The notes beneath the pieces were generated by a model that was not told the DNA's origin, did no database searches, and saw nothing but the letters and a program-made list of their open reading frames with translations. A stretch of 64,000 bases of DNA. Origin: Rhodobacteraceae bacterium WD3A24 (GTDB taxonomy: Bacteria; Pseudomonadota; Alphaproteobacteria; Rhodobacterales; Rhodobacteraceae). The number at the start of each line of letters is the position of its first letter. Position 1 is the first letter of the stretch. Below are positions 30,858-39,610 of the stretch, piece after piece. The position numbers were made by a program, and so were the translations under genes. The stretch is taken from positions 1-64,000 of the forward strand of contig PUHN01000012.1 in assembly GCA_002967695.1 (NCBI GenBank), given 5' to 3'.

Positions 30858-31842
30858 CAGGCCGCGGCGTAGGTGTTCAGTCCCGGCATCTGGTGGATCG
30901 GATCGAGGATGAGTCGATCGGGCTCTGACGTCCCACCCTTGCAGATGTATTCCCATGGCATGAGGCCGCCCAGGGTCTTGAGCCGACGGGCGAAGTTGTA
31001 GGCTGCCATGAAGTCCGCGAGATGCGTGCGCAGCTGGTCGTGGCTGTCATGGTGGAAGCGCTTCACGGTGGCCTCCTTGATCGTGCGGTTCATCCTCTCG
31101 ACCTGGCCGCTGGTCCATGGATGGTTGGGCTTGGTCAGCCGGTGCTCGATGCCGTTCGCCTCACAGGTCATGTCGAAGCGCATCGGCCGGGAGATGATCG
31201 TGTTCCGGTTCCGCGGCTGCTCGGGAACCGGGTGCCGTTGTCGGTGAGAACCGTGTGAACCTGGTAGGGCACGGCCTCGAGCATGTACTGCAGGAACTCC
31301 CACGCGGTGCGTCTGTCGGCCTTCTCGACGAGCCGGGTCACCGCGAACTTGCTCGTTCGGTCGGTGCCGACAAGGAGATAGAGCTTGCCCTCGACGGTGT
31401 TCAGCTCCGCGATATCGATTTGGAAGAAGCCGATCGGGTCGCGCTTGAATTTCTGTCGCTTCGGCTTGTCACCTCCGACGTCCGGCAGGCGAGAGATACC
31501 ATGTCGCTGCAGGCAGCGATGCAAGGAAGAGCGCGTAAGATGCGGGATCGAGGGCTGCAGGGCACAAAGACAGTCGTCCGGCGCCAGCAGCGCGTGACGT
31601 CGGAACGCGACAATCATGGCTTCCTCTTCTTAGCTGAGAACGGTTGAGCGCGGCTCCCTAGGGCCGGTCTTCCGATCCTCGACCGTCGCCCGCTTCCGCC
31701 ACTTCGCAACCGTCTTGGGGGTGATCCCCAACTCCCGACCCAGCTCCGCGGGCGAAGCCTGCGATCGCTGTATTGCAGTTCTGACGGCGTGCGTGGTCGT
31801 GGCGCTGCCATGACGAACCTGTCCCACAGTGCTTCCTTCCAT
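30857..31842 (-). pseudogene. IS481-family transposase, nonsense plus frameshift
   Basis: Three consecutive pieces rebuild one transposase. Piece 1 (31842-31630): HTH-type N-terminus ending STVLS, then an in-frame TAA at 31630-31632 and reading continues as EEEAMIVAFRRH. Piece 2 (31617-~31228): HLTRSSLHRCLQRHGISRLP, FFQIDIAEL, VGTDRTSKFAVTRLV, VLTDNGTRF. One base is missing near 31228, where TTC-GCC-GAG-like sequence has become TTCCCGAG. Piece 3 (to 30857): EQPRNRNTII, HRLTKPNHPWTSGQVERMNRT, the rve integrase core end. The DDE residues span pieces 2 and 3. The copy should be inactive. Confidence 0.85.
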
Positions 31843-31887
31843 TCCTGCGAAGGGATCACACCATCAAACCGTGGGATCAAACACCTA
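30870..31887 (-). mobile_element. IS481-family insertion sequence, decayed copy
   Basis: About 1.02 kb. The ends form an imperfect inverted repeat: TAGGTGTTCAGTCCC at the left, and TAGGTGTTTGATCCC when the right end is read on the minus strand. The element contains one transposase gene broken in two places. No target duplication is evident. Exact ends are uncertain by ~4 bases (TGTT or TAGGTGTT). Confidence 0.75.
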
Positions 31888-32808
31888 GGCCGTGGGTTGC
31901 TCAATCCCCGGCATCGAAAAACCACGCTCCTCGAGCATATCAACGAAGCTCTTTCGCGTATCCGCGTCGAGTGGTGTCAGGGGAGGTCTGACGAGACGCC
32001 AGCTTTCGATTCCGGTTGCCCAGGAAACGGCTGCTTTCAGTGCCGGGATCATTGGGAAGCGGGAGACCGCTTCGCGGAATTCACTGATTTTCCGCTGACG
32101 CTCCTTGGCGTCATTGGATGTCCAATTCGCATACACGTCATGGATCGCGGCCGGGTTGATATTGGCCGTGGCGCTGATGCAGCCGGCTCCACCTCCGCGC
32201 ATGGTATCGAGAAGAAACGTCTCGGATCCCGCGAAGACATCGAAATTCTCGAACCGCTCGAGCATTGCCTTGGTGTTGGACCAGTCGCCGGAACTGTCCT
32301 TGATCCCGGCGACGACCCCCGGATAAGCGGCCAAGAGCCGTTCGATAAGGTCGAGGCTGATGGGAACCTGGGATACTTGTGGGATGTGGTAGAGATAAAC
32401 TCGAAGCCGATCGTCGCCCACCTCCTGAATGACACGTTCAAAGAATGCGAAAAGCCCGTCGTCCGAAACTCCCTTGTAGTAGAACGGTGGAAGCATCAGG
32501 ATGCCGGCGCATCCATGTTCCACAGCGCGTCGGGTCATTGTCACCGCATCAGGTATGGCACAGGCACCTGTCCCCGGCATCATCCTGCTTGGGTCGAGAC
32601 CTGATTCGATGCCCGCATCGAGAAGGCCTAGGCGTTCGTCGAGTGAAAACGAATTTGCCTCGCTATTGGTGCCGAAGACCGCGAGCCCGCAATTCTGGGA
32701 CAGAAGCCAGCGGCAATGTGCGATCCAGCGCCCCACATCAGGTTTCATCTCTTCGTCCACGGGCGTCACGACGGGCGACAGAACACCCTTCAGTCCAGTT
32801 TGGGGCAT
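31885..32808 (-). CDS. Dihydrodipicolinate synthase/N-acetylneuraminate lyase family protein
   Basis: 307 residues, the usual family length. The (beta/alpha)8 aldolase shows GTNSEANSFSLDE, YLYHIPQVS (catalytic Tyr ~140) and GIKDSSGDW with the Schiff-base Lys (~170). The first phosphate/carboxylate loop is GTNSEA rather than the DapA GTTGES, so this is not lysine biosynthesis; aldol or dehydratase chemistry on a 2-oxo acid is likely. It is the last gene of the minus-strand operon. Its final codons and stop (PTA-TAG) run into the inverted repeat of the IS481 element, so the original C-terminus may have been altered. Confidence 0.87.
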   Translation of the reverse strand: MPQTGLKGVLSPVVTPVDEEMKPDVGRWIAHCRWLLSQNCGLAVFGTNSEANSFSLDERLGLLDAGIESGLDPSRMMPGTGACAIPDAVTMTRRAVEHGCAGILMLPPFYYKGVSDDGLFAFFERVIQEVGDDRLRVYLYHIPQVSQVPISLDLIERLLAAYPGVVAGIKDSSGDWSNTKAMLERFENFDVFAGSETFLLDTMRGGGAGCISATANINPAAIHDVYANWTSNDAKERQRKISEFREAVSRFPMIPALKAAVSWATGIESWRLVRPPLTPLDADTRKSFVDMLEERGFSMPGIEQPTA

Positions 32809-32868
32809 GTTTGATCTTTCTTTCGTGTTACGTCTCGGTCAGGCGTTGGATCGCTTCTCGAAAAGCGG

Positions 32869-33804
32869 TCAGTCTTTGGGGACAAGGCGGTTTTCCCAAG
32901 GGCCGCCTTCCCGGAAAGCCTTCAGGTTGTGGCTGAATATCTTTCCCCAGCGCTCACCGTAGTAAGGGCTTGCGCCGGCATAGTGGGCGGTCAGCACAAC
33001 TTTCGGCGATGACCAAAGCGGCGAGTCCGCCGGCAACGGCTCGGGTGTCGTGACGTCCAGACCGGCCCCGCGGAGCTCCCCCTCGATGACGGCAGAACAC
33101 AATGCATCACCGTCGACGAGCGTGCCGCGTCCGACATTCACGAGCCAGCCCGCGCCGAGCAACTCCAACTCCTTGGCCCCGACAAGGGGGGAACCGTCTT
33201 CGTTTGCAGGGGCGGCGATTACCAGAATATCCGCCCAGGCGCAGAGGTCCTGAAGTTCAGCGGGGCCATGAACGTTTTCGAGACAGCCCGTGTAATTCTC
33301 GGGGCGTCGTTTCACACCGGCCACTTCGATATCCCAGGCCAGCGCGCGTCGGGCAATTTCCTCCCCGATCCGTCCCAGTCCGACTATGGCCATCTTCTTT
33401 CCGGAGATCTCGTCGGCCAGCATCGGCACCCAAGTCGGCTCGGCCATATGACGAACCGCCTCGCCTATCCGCCTGGTCATGGCAAGCACGAGTGCGAATG
33501 CATGCTCGGCAACTGTGATCGAGTGCACGCCTACCGCGGTCGTCAGTGTCACACCGCACTTTTCGAAAAGCTCGTGCGGGTACTGCTCAGCCCCGGCCCC
33601 GGTTCCCGCGACCCAGCGCAGCGACGGCGTAAGGAACTCGTCGCGCCACGTGAAGGTCACGAGCACCTCGGCGCCGTCCCTTAGGGCCGATGCGACCCCC
33701 TCGTTGTCTTCCGGACACTCCAGATTAATACCGGGCATCGCCATGAGGGCCTTGTCCACACCATGGGGATGGAGGGGATGAAGCACGACGCGCGGTGGTT
33801 GCAT
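32869..33804 (-). CDS. D-2-hydroxyacid dehydrogenase (NAD(P)-dependent)
   Basis: 311 residues. Rossmann motif VGLGRIGEEIARR (~residue 140), catalytic Arg in VNVGRGTLVD (~224), Glu in TTPEPLP (~255) and His in LTAHYAGASP (~275) are all present. It interconverts a 2-oxo acid and its D-hydroxy acid in the cytoplasm. It sits between the ABC permease gene (46 bases) and the DHDPS-like gene (60 bases), so it is part of the catabolic operon. The substrate is unknown. Confidence 0.9.
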   Translation of the reverse strand: MQPPRVVLHPLHPHGVDKALMAMPGINLECPEDNEGVASALRDGAEVLVTFTWRDEFLTPSLRWVAGTGAGAEQYPHELFEKCGVTLTTAVGVHSITVAEHAFALVLAMTRRIGEAVRHMAEPTWVPMLADEISGKKMAIVGLGRIGEEIARRALAWDIEVAGVKRRPENYTGCLENVHGPAELQDLCAWADILVIAAPANEDGSPLVGAKELELLGAGWLVNVGRGTLVDGDALCSAVIEGELRGAGLDVTTPEPLPADSPLWSSPKVVLTAHYAGASPYYGERWGKIFSHNLKAFREGGPWENRLVPKD

Positions 33805-33850
33805 TGGTCACCTCATTTGAAGATGGCGGGGATCAGAGCGTTTCGGAAGG

Positions 33851-34747
33851 TCACGCGGAACCGGGCTGCCGGGGGTCGAGCACGTCGCGAATGGCATCCC
33901 CCAACACGTTGAAGGCAAGCATGAGTAAAACAAGCGCGATTGCAGGTCCGAGCGCCAGCCACGGCGCAACAGTAATGAAATCACGAGCCTTCGAAAGCAT
34001 GTTGCCCCAGTCGGCCTGCGGCGGACTCACACCAAGGCCGAGAAAGCTCAGCGACGCATAGGCGAGTTGCGCTGTCGACATGCTCAGAGCCGCGAGGACA
34101 ATCACTGGCGGCAGAACGTTGGGCAGCATGTGCCTTACGAGGATAACGGGCGTTCTGACACCGGCGAGGCGTGCAGCGTCAAAATACTCATGGCTCTTGA
34201 CACTAAGTGCGGTGGCACGCGCCATTCGCGCAAATCGGGGCGAATAGACGACGGCAATCGCAAGAGATGCGTTGATCAGCCCCGGGCCGAGGACCGCCAC
34301 CATGATAATGGCCAGCAACAGCGTCGGGAACGCAAAGATGATATCCTGGCTGCGATTGAGGATCGAGTCGACGATACCGCCGAAGTAGCCCGCGATTATC
34401 CCGATCACGACGCCGGCAGCCATTCCGAGCGAAACGGAAATGAACGCGACGCCGATTGCTACTCGTGATCCGTCGATGACTCGGCTGAACGTGTCACGGC
34501 CGAGAAAATCCGTTCCGAACCAATGCGCAGCGGAAGGCGACGACAGGATAACTGACATGTCGCTCGCGTTCGGGTCATAGGGCGCAATCCACCGTCCGAA
34601 AATGGCAAATAACGTGAACACCCCCAGGATGAACAGGCCGAAGGCCCCACCCTTGTGCCGCAGCAGCTCCTCGAGGAAAGCCGACCGGGGAAAGCGAAAG
34701 CGAACTTTGGCGACACCTTCTGTGCCAATTTGAGGTTCCATGCTCAT
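33851..34747 (-). CDS. ABC transporter permease, dipeptide/opine type (DppC-like)
   Basis: 298 residues from ATG 34747, which overlaps the stop of the upstream permease gene. Features of DppC/OppC: a cytoplasmic N-terminus, then GWIAPYDPN-type segment (RWIAPYDPNASD), HWFGTDFLGRDTFSRVIDGSR, the EAA loop SHEYFDAARLAGVRTP, and C-terminal LTYASLSFLGLG-type motif (LAYASLSFLGLGV). Six hydrophobic helices. Imports peptides, opines or nickel-type ligands with the neighbouring components. Confidence 0.9.
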   Translation of the reverse strand: MSMEPQIGTEGVAKVRFRFPRSAFLEELLRHKGGAFGLFILGVFTLFAIFGRWIAPYDPNASDMSVILSSPSAAHWFGTDFLGRDTFSRVIDGSRVAIGVAFISVSLGMAAGVVIGIIAGYFGGIVDSILNRSQDIIFAFPTLLLAIIMVAVLGPGLINASLAIAVVYSPRFARMARATALSVKSHEYFDAARLAGVRTPVILVRHMLPNVLPPVIVLAALSMSTAQLAYASLSFLGLGVSPPQADWGNMLSKARDFITVAPWLALGPAIALVLLMLAFNVLGDAIRDVLDPRQPGSA

Positions 34748-34748
34748 C

Positions 34749-35690
34749 TCAACGCTGCCTCGGATCAAGAAGTGGGTAAAGCAGATCGACGATCACGTTT
34801 ATTGCAACGAAGGCAAAGGCAAACACGAGCGCTGTTGCCGTCACCATCGGGTAGTCCCGCGTGTTGATCGCCTCGAGCATGCCACGGCCCAAACCCGGCA
34901 GGCTGAAGATCTGTTCGACGACGATCAGCCCACCCAGAAGAATGCCGAACTGAAACCCGATGAATGTCACGATGGGCGGCAGGGCGCTCCGAAGTGCATG
35001 GAGGTACTCAATCCGGCGCTCGCGAACGCCGCCGGCCCGCGCCGTCGTGATGAACGGCTCATGTAGAACTTCCAGCACCGCGCTGCGAACCATCTGCATT
35101 GTCATCGCTGTGATTGGAAAGCCGATCGTGAGAAGCGGCAGAAGCATGGACCGCATGTGCAGGACAGCGTCTTCTGACCACGGCACATATGAGACCTGGA
35201 ACAGACCCGGAAACCAGCGCGATCCGACCAGAAGAAGCAAGACGCCAATCACGAAAATTGGTACCGAGAAGGTAAAGAGCAGGATGCTCCGTACCACGAC
35301 GTCGACACGACGATTGGCATGCACGGCGGCCAGAATCCCTGCGGGAAGGCCGAGAACGGTCGAGAAGACCAGTGTGAGTGTCGCAAGCTCCAAGGACACT
35401 GGAATCTGCTGGGCCAGATCCGAAGCGACCTCGCGTCCAGTGATTGGCGAGGTACCGAAATCGCCGGTAAGCGCATTTCCAAGCCACGACAGGTAACGAA
35501 CCGGAAGCGGCCGGTCGAGGCCCAGCCGTCTGCGCACTTCCTCGAACTGCTCGTCCGTCGCCCCTTCCTGCCCCACGATAACGCTGGTCAGATCCCCGGG
35601 GATGAAGCTCCCCATTGCGAATACCAGCGCCGAGACGGCCAGGAGGACGAAAACAGCGCCGGCAATACGCCTGAAAACGAGGTTGAGCAT
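34749..35690 (-). CDS. ABC transporter permease, dipeptide/opine type (DppB-like)
   Basis: 313 residues from ATG 35690 (the frame extends upstream without conserved sequence). DppB/OppB features: FVLLAVSALVFAM at the N-terminus, LGLDRPLPVRYLSWLGNAL, GDFGTS, the EAA loop TARAGGVRERRIEYLHALRSAL (short motifs) and FSLPGLGRGMLEAINTRDYP. The ATG shares its first base with the stop of the upstream ATPase gene, indicating translational coupling. Confidence 0.9.
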   Translation of the reverse strand: MLNLVFRRIAGAVFVLLAVSALVFAMGSFIPGDLTSVIVGQEGATDEQFEEVRRRLGLDRPLPVRYLSWLGNALTGDFGTSPITGREVASDLAQQIPVSLELATLTLVFSTVLGLPAGILAAVHANRRVDVVVRSILLFTFSVPIFVIGVLLLLVGSRWFPGLFQVSYVPWSEDAVLHMRSMLLPLLTIGFPITAMTMQMVRSAVLEVLHEPFITTARAGGVRERRIEYLHALRSALPPIVTFIGFQFGILLGGLIVVEQIFSLPGLGRGMLEAINTRDYPMVTATALVFAFAFVAINVIVDLLYPLLDPRQR

Positions 35691-36721
35691 CAGATGACCT
35701 CTCTTGCGGTTTCCGTCGAACGCGAGGCGCCGGCACCTCCTTCGGTTATCGTTGGCGTCTTTTCCGGATAGTGGCAGGCGACGTGATGTTCTTCGGCAAT
35801 CTTGCTCAGCCGGGGTTTCTCGGCCTTGCACAGATCGGTTGCCAATGGGCAGCGCGGGTGGAAACGACACCCCGATGGCGGGGCAAGGGGACTCGGGACA
35901 TCGCCCTTCAAGAGAACATGCGGCTTGTTTCTCTCGCGCTCCGGATCCGGGAACAAGGTGGCCGCGCGAAGAGACAGGGAATAGGGGTGCAAGGGCTGGC
36001 GCGCGAATTCGCCGGCGCTCGTCGCTTCCACGACCTCGCCCAGATACATCACCACGATTCGGTGACTGATTATCTGAACAGCTGCCAGATCGTGACTTAT
36101 GAAGACATAAGACATGCCCAGCTCCTGCTGCAGATCAAGCAGGAGGTTCAGGATCTGCGCCTGCAACGAAATATCGAGCGAGGCAATGGCCTCGTCGTGT
36201 ACGACCAGCCGCGGGTCCGAAATCAGGGCCCGGGCAATGGACGCACGTTGTTGCTGACCGCCGGAGAGTTGGTGAGGGCGCCGTGACGCGAAGTCGGGGT
36301 TCAGGCCCACACGGGCCAGCACCTTGGCCACCTCCTCTCGGCAGTTGCGGACCCCTCTCGCCTGAAGGGGCTCGGCTACGCTCGCTCCGATGGAACGCCG
36401 GGGATTCATCGAACCCGACGGATTTTGAAATACCATCTGGACATTTGCACGATAGGCGCGACCGGCCCTTCCGGGTGTAGAGATGTCTCCACCTTCCATC
36501 AGGATCTTGCCGTCCGTGGGTTTCTCAAGCCCGACGATCATCCGCGCCAGCGTGGATTTTCCGCAGCCGGACTCTCCGACGACGCCAAGTGTCTCCCCGC
36601 TGTTCAACGAAAGGGAGACGCCATCGACAGCGCGCAACACGGCCTTTGCTCCATGAGACTTGACGTCAAAATGCTTCTTGACGTCGTGAACCTCGAGCAG
36701 TGGCTGTCCTTCAGACGACAT
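35690..36721 (-). CDS. ABC transporter ATP-binding protein (DppF-like)
   Basis: 343 residues from ATG 36721, overlapping the DppD-like gene by 11 bases. Walker A GESGCGKST (~50), signature LSGGQQQR, C-terminal oligopeptide transporter domain with GCRFHPRCPLATDLC (the Cys-rich segment of this family). The Walker B region reads RLVVHDEAIASLDIS where DEP-T/V-SALD is usual: the catalytic Glu is kept but Pro is Ala. It should still hydrolyse ATP with its DppD partner. Confidence 0.9.
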   Translation of the reverse strand: MSSEGQPLLEVHDVKKHFDVKSHGAKAVLRAVDGVSLSLNSGETLGVVGESGCGKSTLARMIVGLEKPTDGKILMEGGDISTPGRAGRAYRANVQMVFQNPSGSMNPRRSIGASVAEPLQARGVRNCREEVAKVLARVGLNPDFASRRPHQLSGGQQQRASIARALISDPRLVVHDEAIASLDISLQAQILNLLLDLQQELGMSYVFISHDLAAVQIISHRIVVMYLGEVVEATSAGEFARQPLHPYSLSLRAATLFPDPERERNKPHVLLKGDVPSPLAPPSGCRFHPRCPLATDLCKAEKPRLSKIAEEHHVACHYPEKTPTITEGGAGASRSTETAREVI

Positions 36722-37724
36722 TATCCGCCTCGCTATCCGGCTGCGGGCCGAATTCCTCGCCGGCCTGAGCCACCCAGCAGCGGGACCTGTGGCCGGGCCG
36801 GATCTCCAGCAAGTCCGGATGAGCCGAACAGCGATGGTCGGCAAACTCACACCGGGCGCGGAAGCGACAGCCATCGAATGGACGGCTCATATCAGGTGGT
36901 TCGCCCGGAAGGGTCGGCATTTTTTGCAAGGGCCGCGCGCCATCGGGGACCGAGCGCAACAGGCCGCGAGTATAGGGATGCCGCGCATTCGAGAATATCT
37001 CGTCGACCGGGGCTTCTTCCACCACCTCGCCCGCGTACATGACCGCCACGCGGTCGCACATGCGCGCTATGACCCCCATGTTATGCGTAATCATTAGCAG
37101 CGCGGCTCCCTTCTCGCTGGTAAGCTTCTTCATCAGATCGAGCACCTGGGCCTGAATGGTCACATCGAGCGCAGTCGTCGGCTCGTCCGCGATGAGAAGC
37201 TGCGGTTCGTTGATGAGGCCAAGCGCGATCACGACCCGCTGGCGCATTCCACCCGACATCTGATGCGGGAAAGAGTTTGCCTGCCGTTGCGGGTCCGGCA
37301 TCCCCACTCCAGCCAGGGAGCCTTCAATGATCTGGCTACTGTTTCTTTCTCGACCGTGCGCGCGCAGGGCTTCACCCATTTGCCAGCCGATGGAAAAGAC
37401 TGGGTTGAGCGCCGTCATGGGATTTTGAAACACCATGCCGCACTCGGTGCCCCGGCGCTTGCGGATCTCGTCTTCCGAAAGCGGCAAAAGGTCGACGCCA
37501 TTGAGTTCCACTCGACCGCCATCGATCCTTCCCGGCCGCGGCACCAGCCGCAGGATGGACATGGCCGTGACACTCTTTCCAGAGCCGGACTCGCCGACAA
37601 TGCCGAGCGTTTCGCCCCGTCCGACCGAGAAGGAAACGTGGTCGACCGCAGTCACCCCCTGCCCCGGGCCACCACCAAAGCGGGTGATCAGCTCTTCAAC
37701 CTTTAGTACGGGCACGTCCGACAA
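36711..37724 (-). CDS. ABC transporter ATP-binding protein (DppD-like)
   Basis: 337 residues. Walker [10 protein letters not shown] (~42), signature MSGGMRQR, Walker [13 protein letters not shown] and switch ITHNMGV are canonical. The C-terminal extension has [15 protein letters not shown], the Cys-rich element of oligopeptide transporter ATPases. It follows the binding-protein gene after 78 bases containing a strong hairpin. Confidence 0.92.
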   Translation of the reverse strand: MSDVPVLKVEELITRFGGGPGQGVTAVDHVSFSVGRGETLGIVGESGSGKSVTAMSILRLVPRPGRIDGGRVELNGVDLLPLSEDEIRKRRGTECGMVFQNPMTALNPVFSIGWQMGEALRAHGRERNSSQIIEGSLAGVGMPDPQRQANSFPHQMSGGMRQRVVIALGLINEPQLLIADEPTTALDVTIQAQVLDLMKKLTSEKGAALLMITHNMGVIARMCDRVAVMYAGEVVEEAPVDEIFSNARHPYTRGLLRSVPDGARPLQKMPTLPGEPPDMSRPFDGCRFRARCEFADHRCSAHPDLLEIRPGHRSRCWVAQAGEEFGPQPDSEADNVV

Positions 37725-37764
37725 TTCATCAGCTCCAGAAAAACGTTGCGTCGTGCAAGCGAAT

Positions 37765-37794
37765 GGCGGCTCGCCGGTGCGCCGGCGAGCCGCC
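37765..37794 (-). terminator. Strong hairpin after the binding-protein gene
   Basis: Perfect 13-bp stem GGCGGCTCGCCGG / CCGGCGAGCCGCC with a 4-base loop, 8 bases past the substrate-binding stop (minus strand). No T-run follows. It likely stabilises the binding-protein message or reduces readthrough to the ATPase genes. Confidence 0.65.
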
Positions 37795-37802
37795 AGTCTG
37801 GA

Positions 37803-39320
37803 CTATTTCAGCGCCACATCGGCGAAGAATGTCCGTGCAAGGATGCCGCTCGGCTCGACAGTATCGGGATCGATACGGTCGGCGAATGCAACCCAGGCAT
37901 TTCGCGACGCGACCGTGATGTCCGGAAACACCAGATCATCCTGCATGCGCTCCAGCTCTGCAAGTCTCGCGGTGTACTCCTCGGCGGGGCCGGTCTGGGC
38001 TTCCTCGATGAGCGCCTGCATTTCCGGCGGGTTCGGCCCTTGGCGCCCCGGACGCGGCATCAGGTAGAACAGCGGATCGGCCTGGTAGGCATACTCATTC
38101 GTCATGATGTCGTAATTCGCGTTGTTCTGCTTATCGAGCCAGACGGCTGTCTGATTGGCTTCGATCGTGACGCGTATCCCGACTTCGGCCATGTTCTGCT
38201 CGATGATATTCGCGAAGCGGTCGAGGTAGCTGGCATAGCCGGCCAGGTGGTTCAGGGTAATATCGACGCCGTCCGGGTAGCCTGCCTGCACCAGAAGTTC
38301 CCTGGCCCGGTCGATATCCTGGTGCTGGTATTCGAGGTCGGAAGGAGCCGAGCCCCAAGCATAGGCCGGCGGGACAGGAGCGCTCGGCGTCGCTTCGCCC
38401 AGGAATGCCCCGGCAACAACATCCTCACGGCTCAACGCCAGAGACATCGCACGACGGAAATCGACATTGCTGAAGGGCTCGATGTTCGTGTTGATGTTGA
38501 TCCGAACGGTGTTTGTGGACGCCACCGCCATGGATTCGATGTTGTCCATCTGCCTGATCTGCAACATGCTCTCCGCGCTGGGGAACATCAGGTCGATCTG
38601 GCCCGAAACCATCCCGGCGATCTGTGCGGACTGCTCGGGCATGTAACGAATGGTCAGGTTTTCGATTTCGGGTGCCGCGTCTTCGTCCCAGTAGTTCGTA
38701 TTCCGGCGCAGGACGAGTTCCTGGTTCGGAACATAGGAGACCATCTCGTATGGGCCGGTTCCCATCATTGCCGTCCTGGCATCGTTGTCTTCGAGCCAGT
38801 CTTCGCTCATGATGGCCGACCCGACGACAAACGGGTTGCCGAGATTCAATAAGAACCCGGCGTCGGGAGCCGACAGGATGAAACGGACGTGGCCTTCATC
38901 CACCGCCTCGACCGTTTCCAGGGATTCGAAGCGATCCTGCGCATAGGGCAAGCCGTCCGCCTTGAGGCGTTCGAACGAAGCCACGACGTCTTCGGCGGTA
39001 ACAGGCGTGCCGTCCGAGAATGTCGCGCCGTCCCTCAGGGTGAAATCATAGGTCAGACCATCGTCGCTCGCCGTCCATTCGGTCGCCAGAACAGGCACGA
39101 GGGTGCCGTCAAGCTCGGCTCGGAGAAGCCCCTCGTAAACGAGTTGCCACATGTACCAGGTGCGGATCTGCGAGGACTGGATCGGATCGAAGGTCTGCGG
39201 CGGGACATCTTCCGCAACGACGAAAGTGTTCGCGTCTTGCGACCACGCGGCCGATGATCCGGCCAGACAGAGGGCTCCGGCGAAGACGCCCCCCATGATT
39301 TGACGATAACGATGTTTCAT
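37803..39320 (-). CDS. ABC transporter substrate-binding protein (DppA/SBP family 5)
   Basis: 505 residues from ATG 39320. Sec signal peptide ending near SAAWSQ (residue ~28). SBP family 5 features: FDPIQSSQIRTWYMWQLVYEGLL, EWTASDDGLTYDFTLRDGATFSDGTPVTAEDV (short motifs), FSNVDFRRAMSLALSRE, and ARELLVQAGYPDG. It binds peptides, opines or modified amino acids in the periplasm for the Dpp-type importer. No Cys at the cleavage site, so it is soluble rather than a lipoprotein. Confidence 0.92.
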   Translation of the reverse strand: MKHRYRQIMGGVFAGALCLAGSSAAWSQDANTFVVAEDVPPQTFDPIQSSQIRTWYMWQLVYEGLLRAELDGTLVPVLATEWTASDDGLTYDFTLRDGATFSDGTPVTAEDVVASFERLKADGLPYAQDRFESLETVEAVDEGHVRFILSAPDAGFLLNLGNPFVVGSAIMSEDWLEDNDARTAMMGTGPYEMVSYVPNQELVLRRNTNYWDEDAAPEIENLTIRYMPEQSAQIAGMVSGQIDLMFPSAESMLQIRQMDNIESMAVASTNTVRININTNIEPFSNVDFRRAMSLALSREDVVAGAFLGEATPSAPVPPAYAWGSAPSDLEYQHQDIDRARELLVQAGYPDGVDITLNHLAGYASYLDRFANIIEQNMAEVGIRVTIEANQTAVWLDKQNNANYDIMTNEYAYQADPLFYLMPRPGRQGPNPPEMQALIEEAQTGPAEEYTARLAELERMQDDLVFPDITVASRNAWVAFADRIDPDTVEPSGILARTFFADVALK

Positions 39321-39610
39321 TGTCTTGACTCCCTGTTTCACTTCTTCTGCTTTGCAAGTCCGGCCTTGGCACCGCCAGCGCCGGGTGACTGCCTGCAACG
39401 GCATGGTGCAACCGCATGCCGGACGGTTGGTCGTTTCCTGTTTTTGCCTGCTCGAACCCCGTGCGGGGTTATGCCGGTGCGGTCTGCCGCCATTTTGGCA
39501 ACTCCGGCTGCCAGCCTCTCCGGGCTTTCCGTGGCGAATGGTGTCCGGCAATACCTCCACGGGGCTGTCAGCGACCTTGCCCGTGGAAAGGTCTGCCAGC
39601 CGCGCCGACA

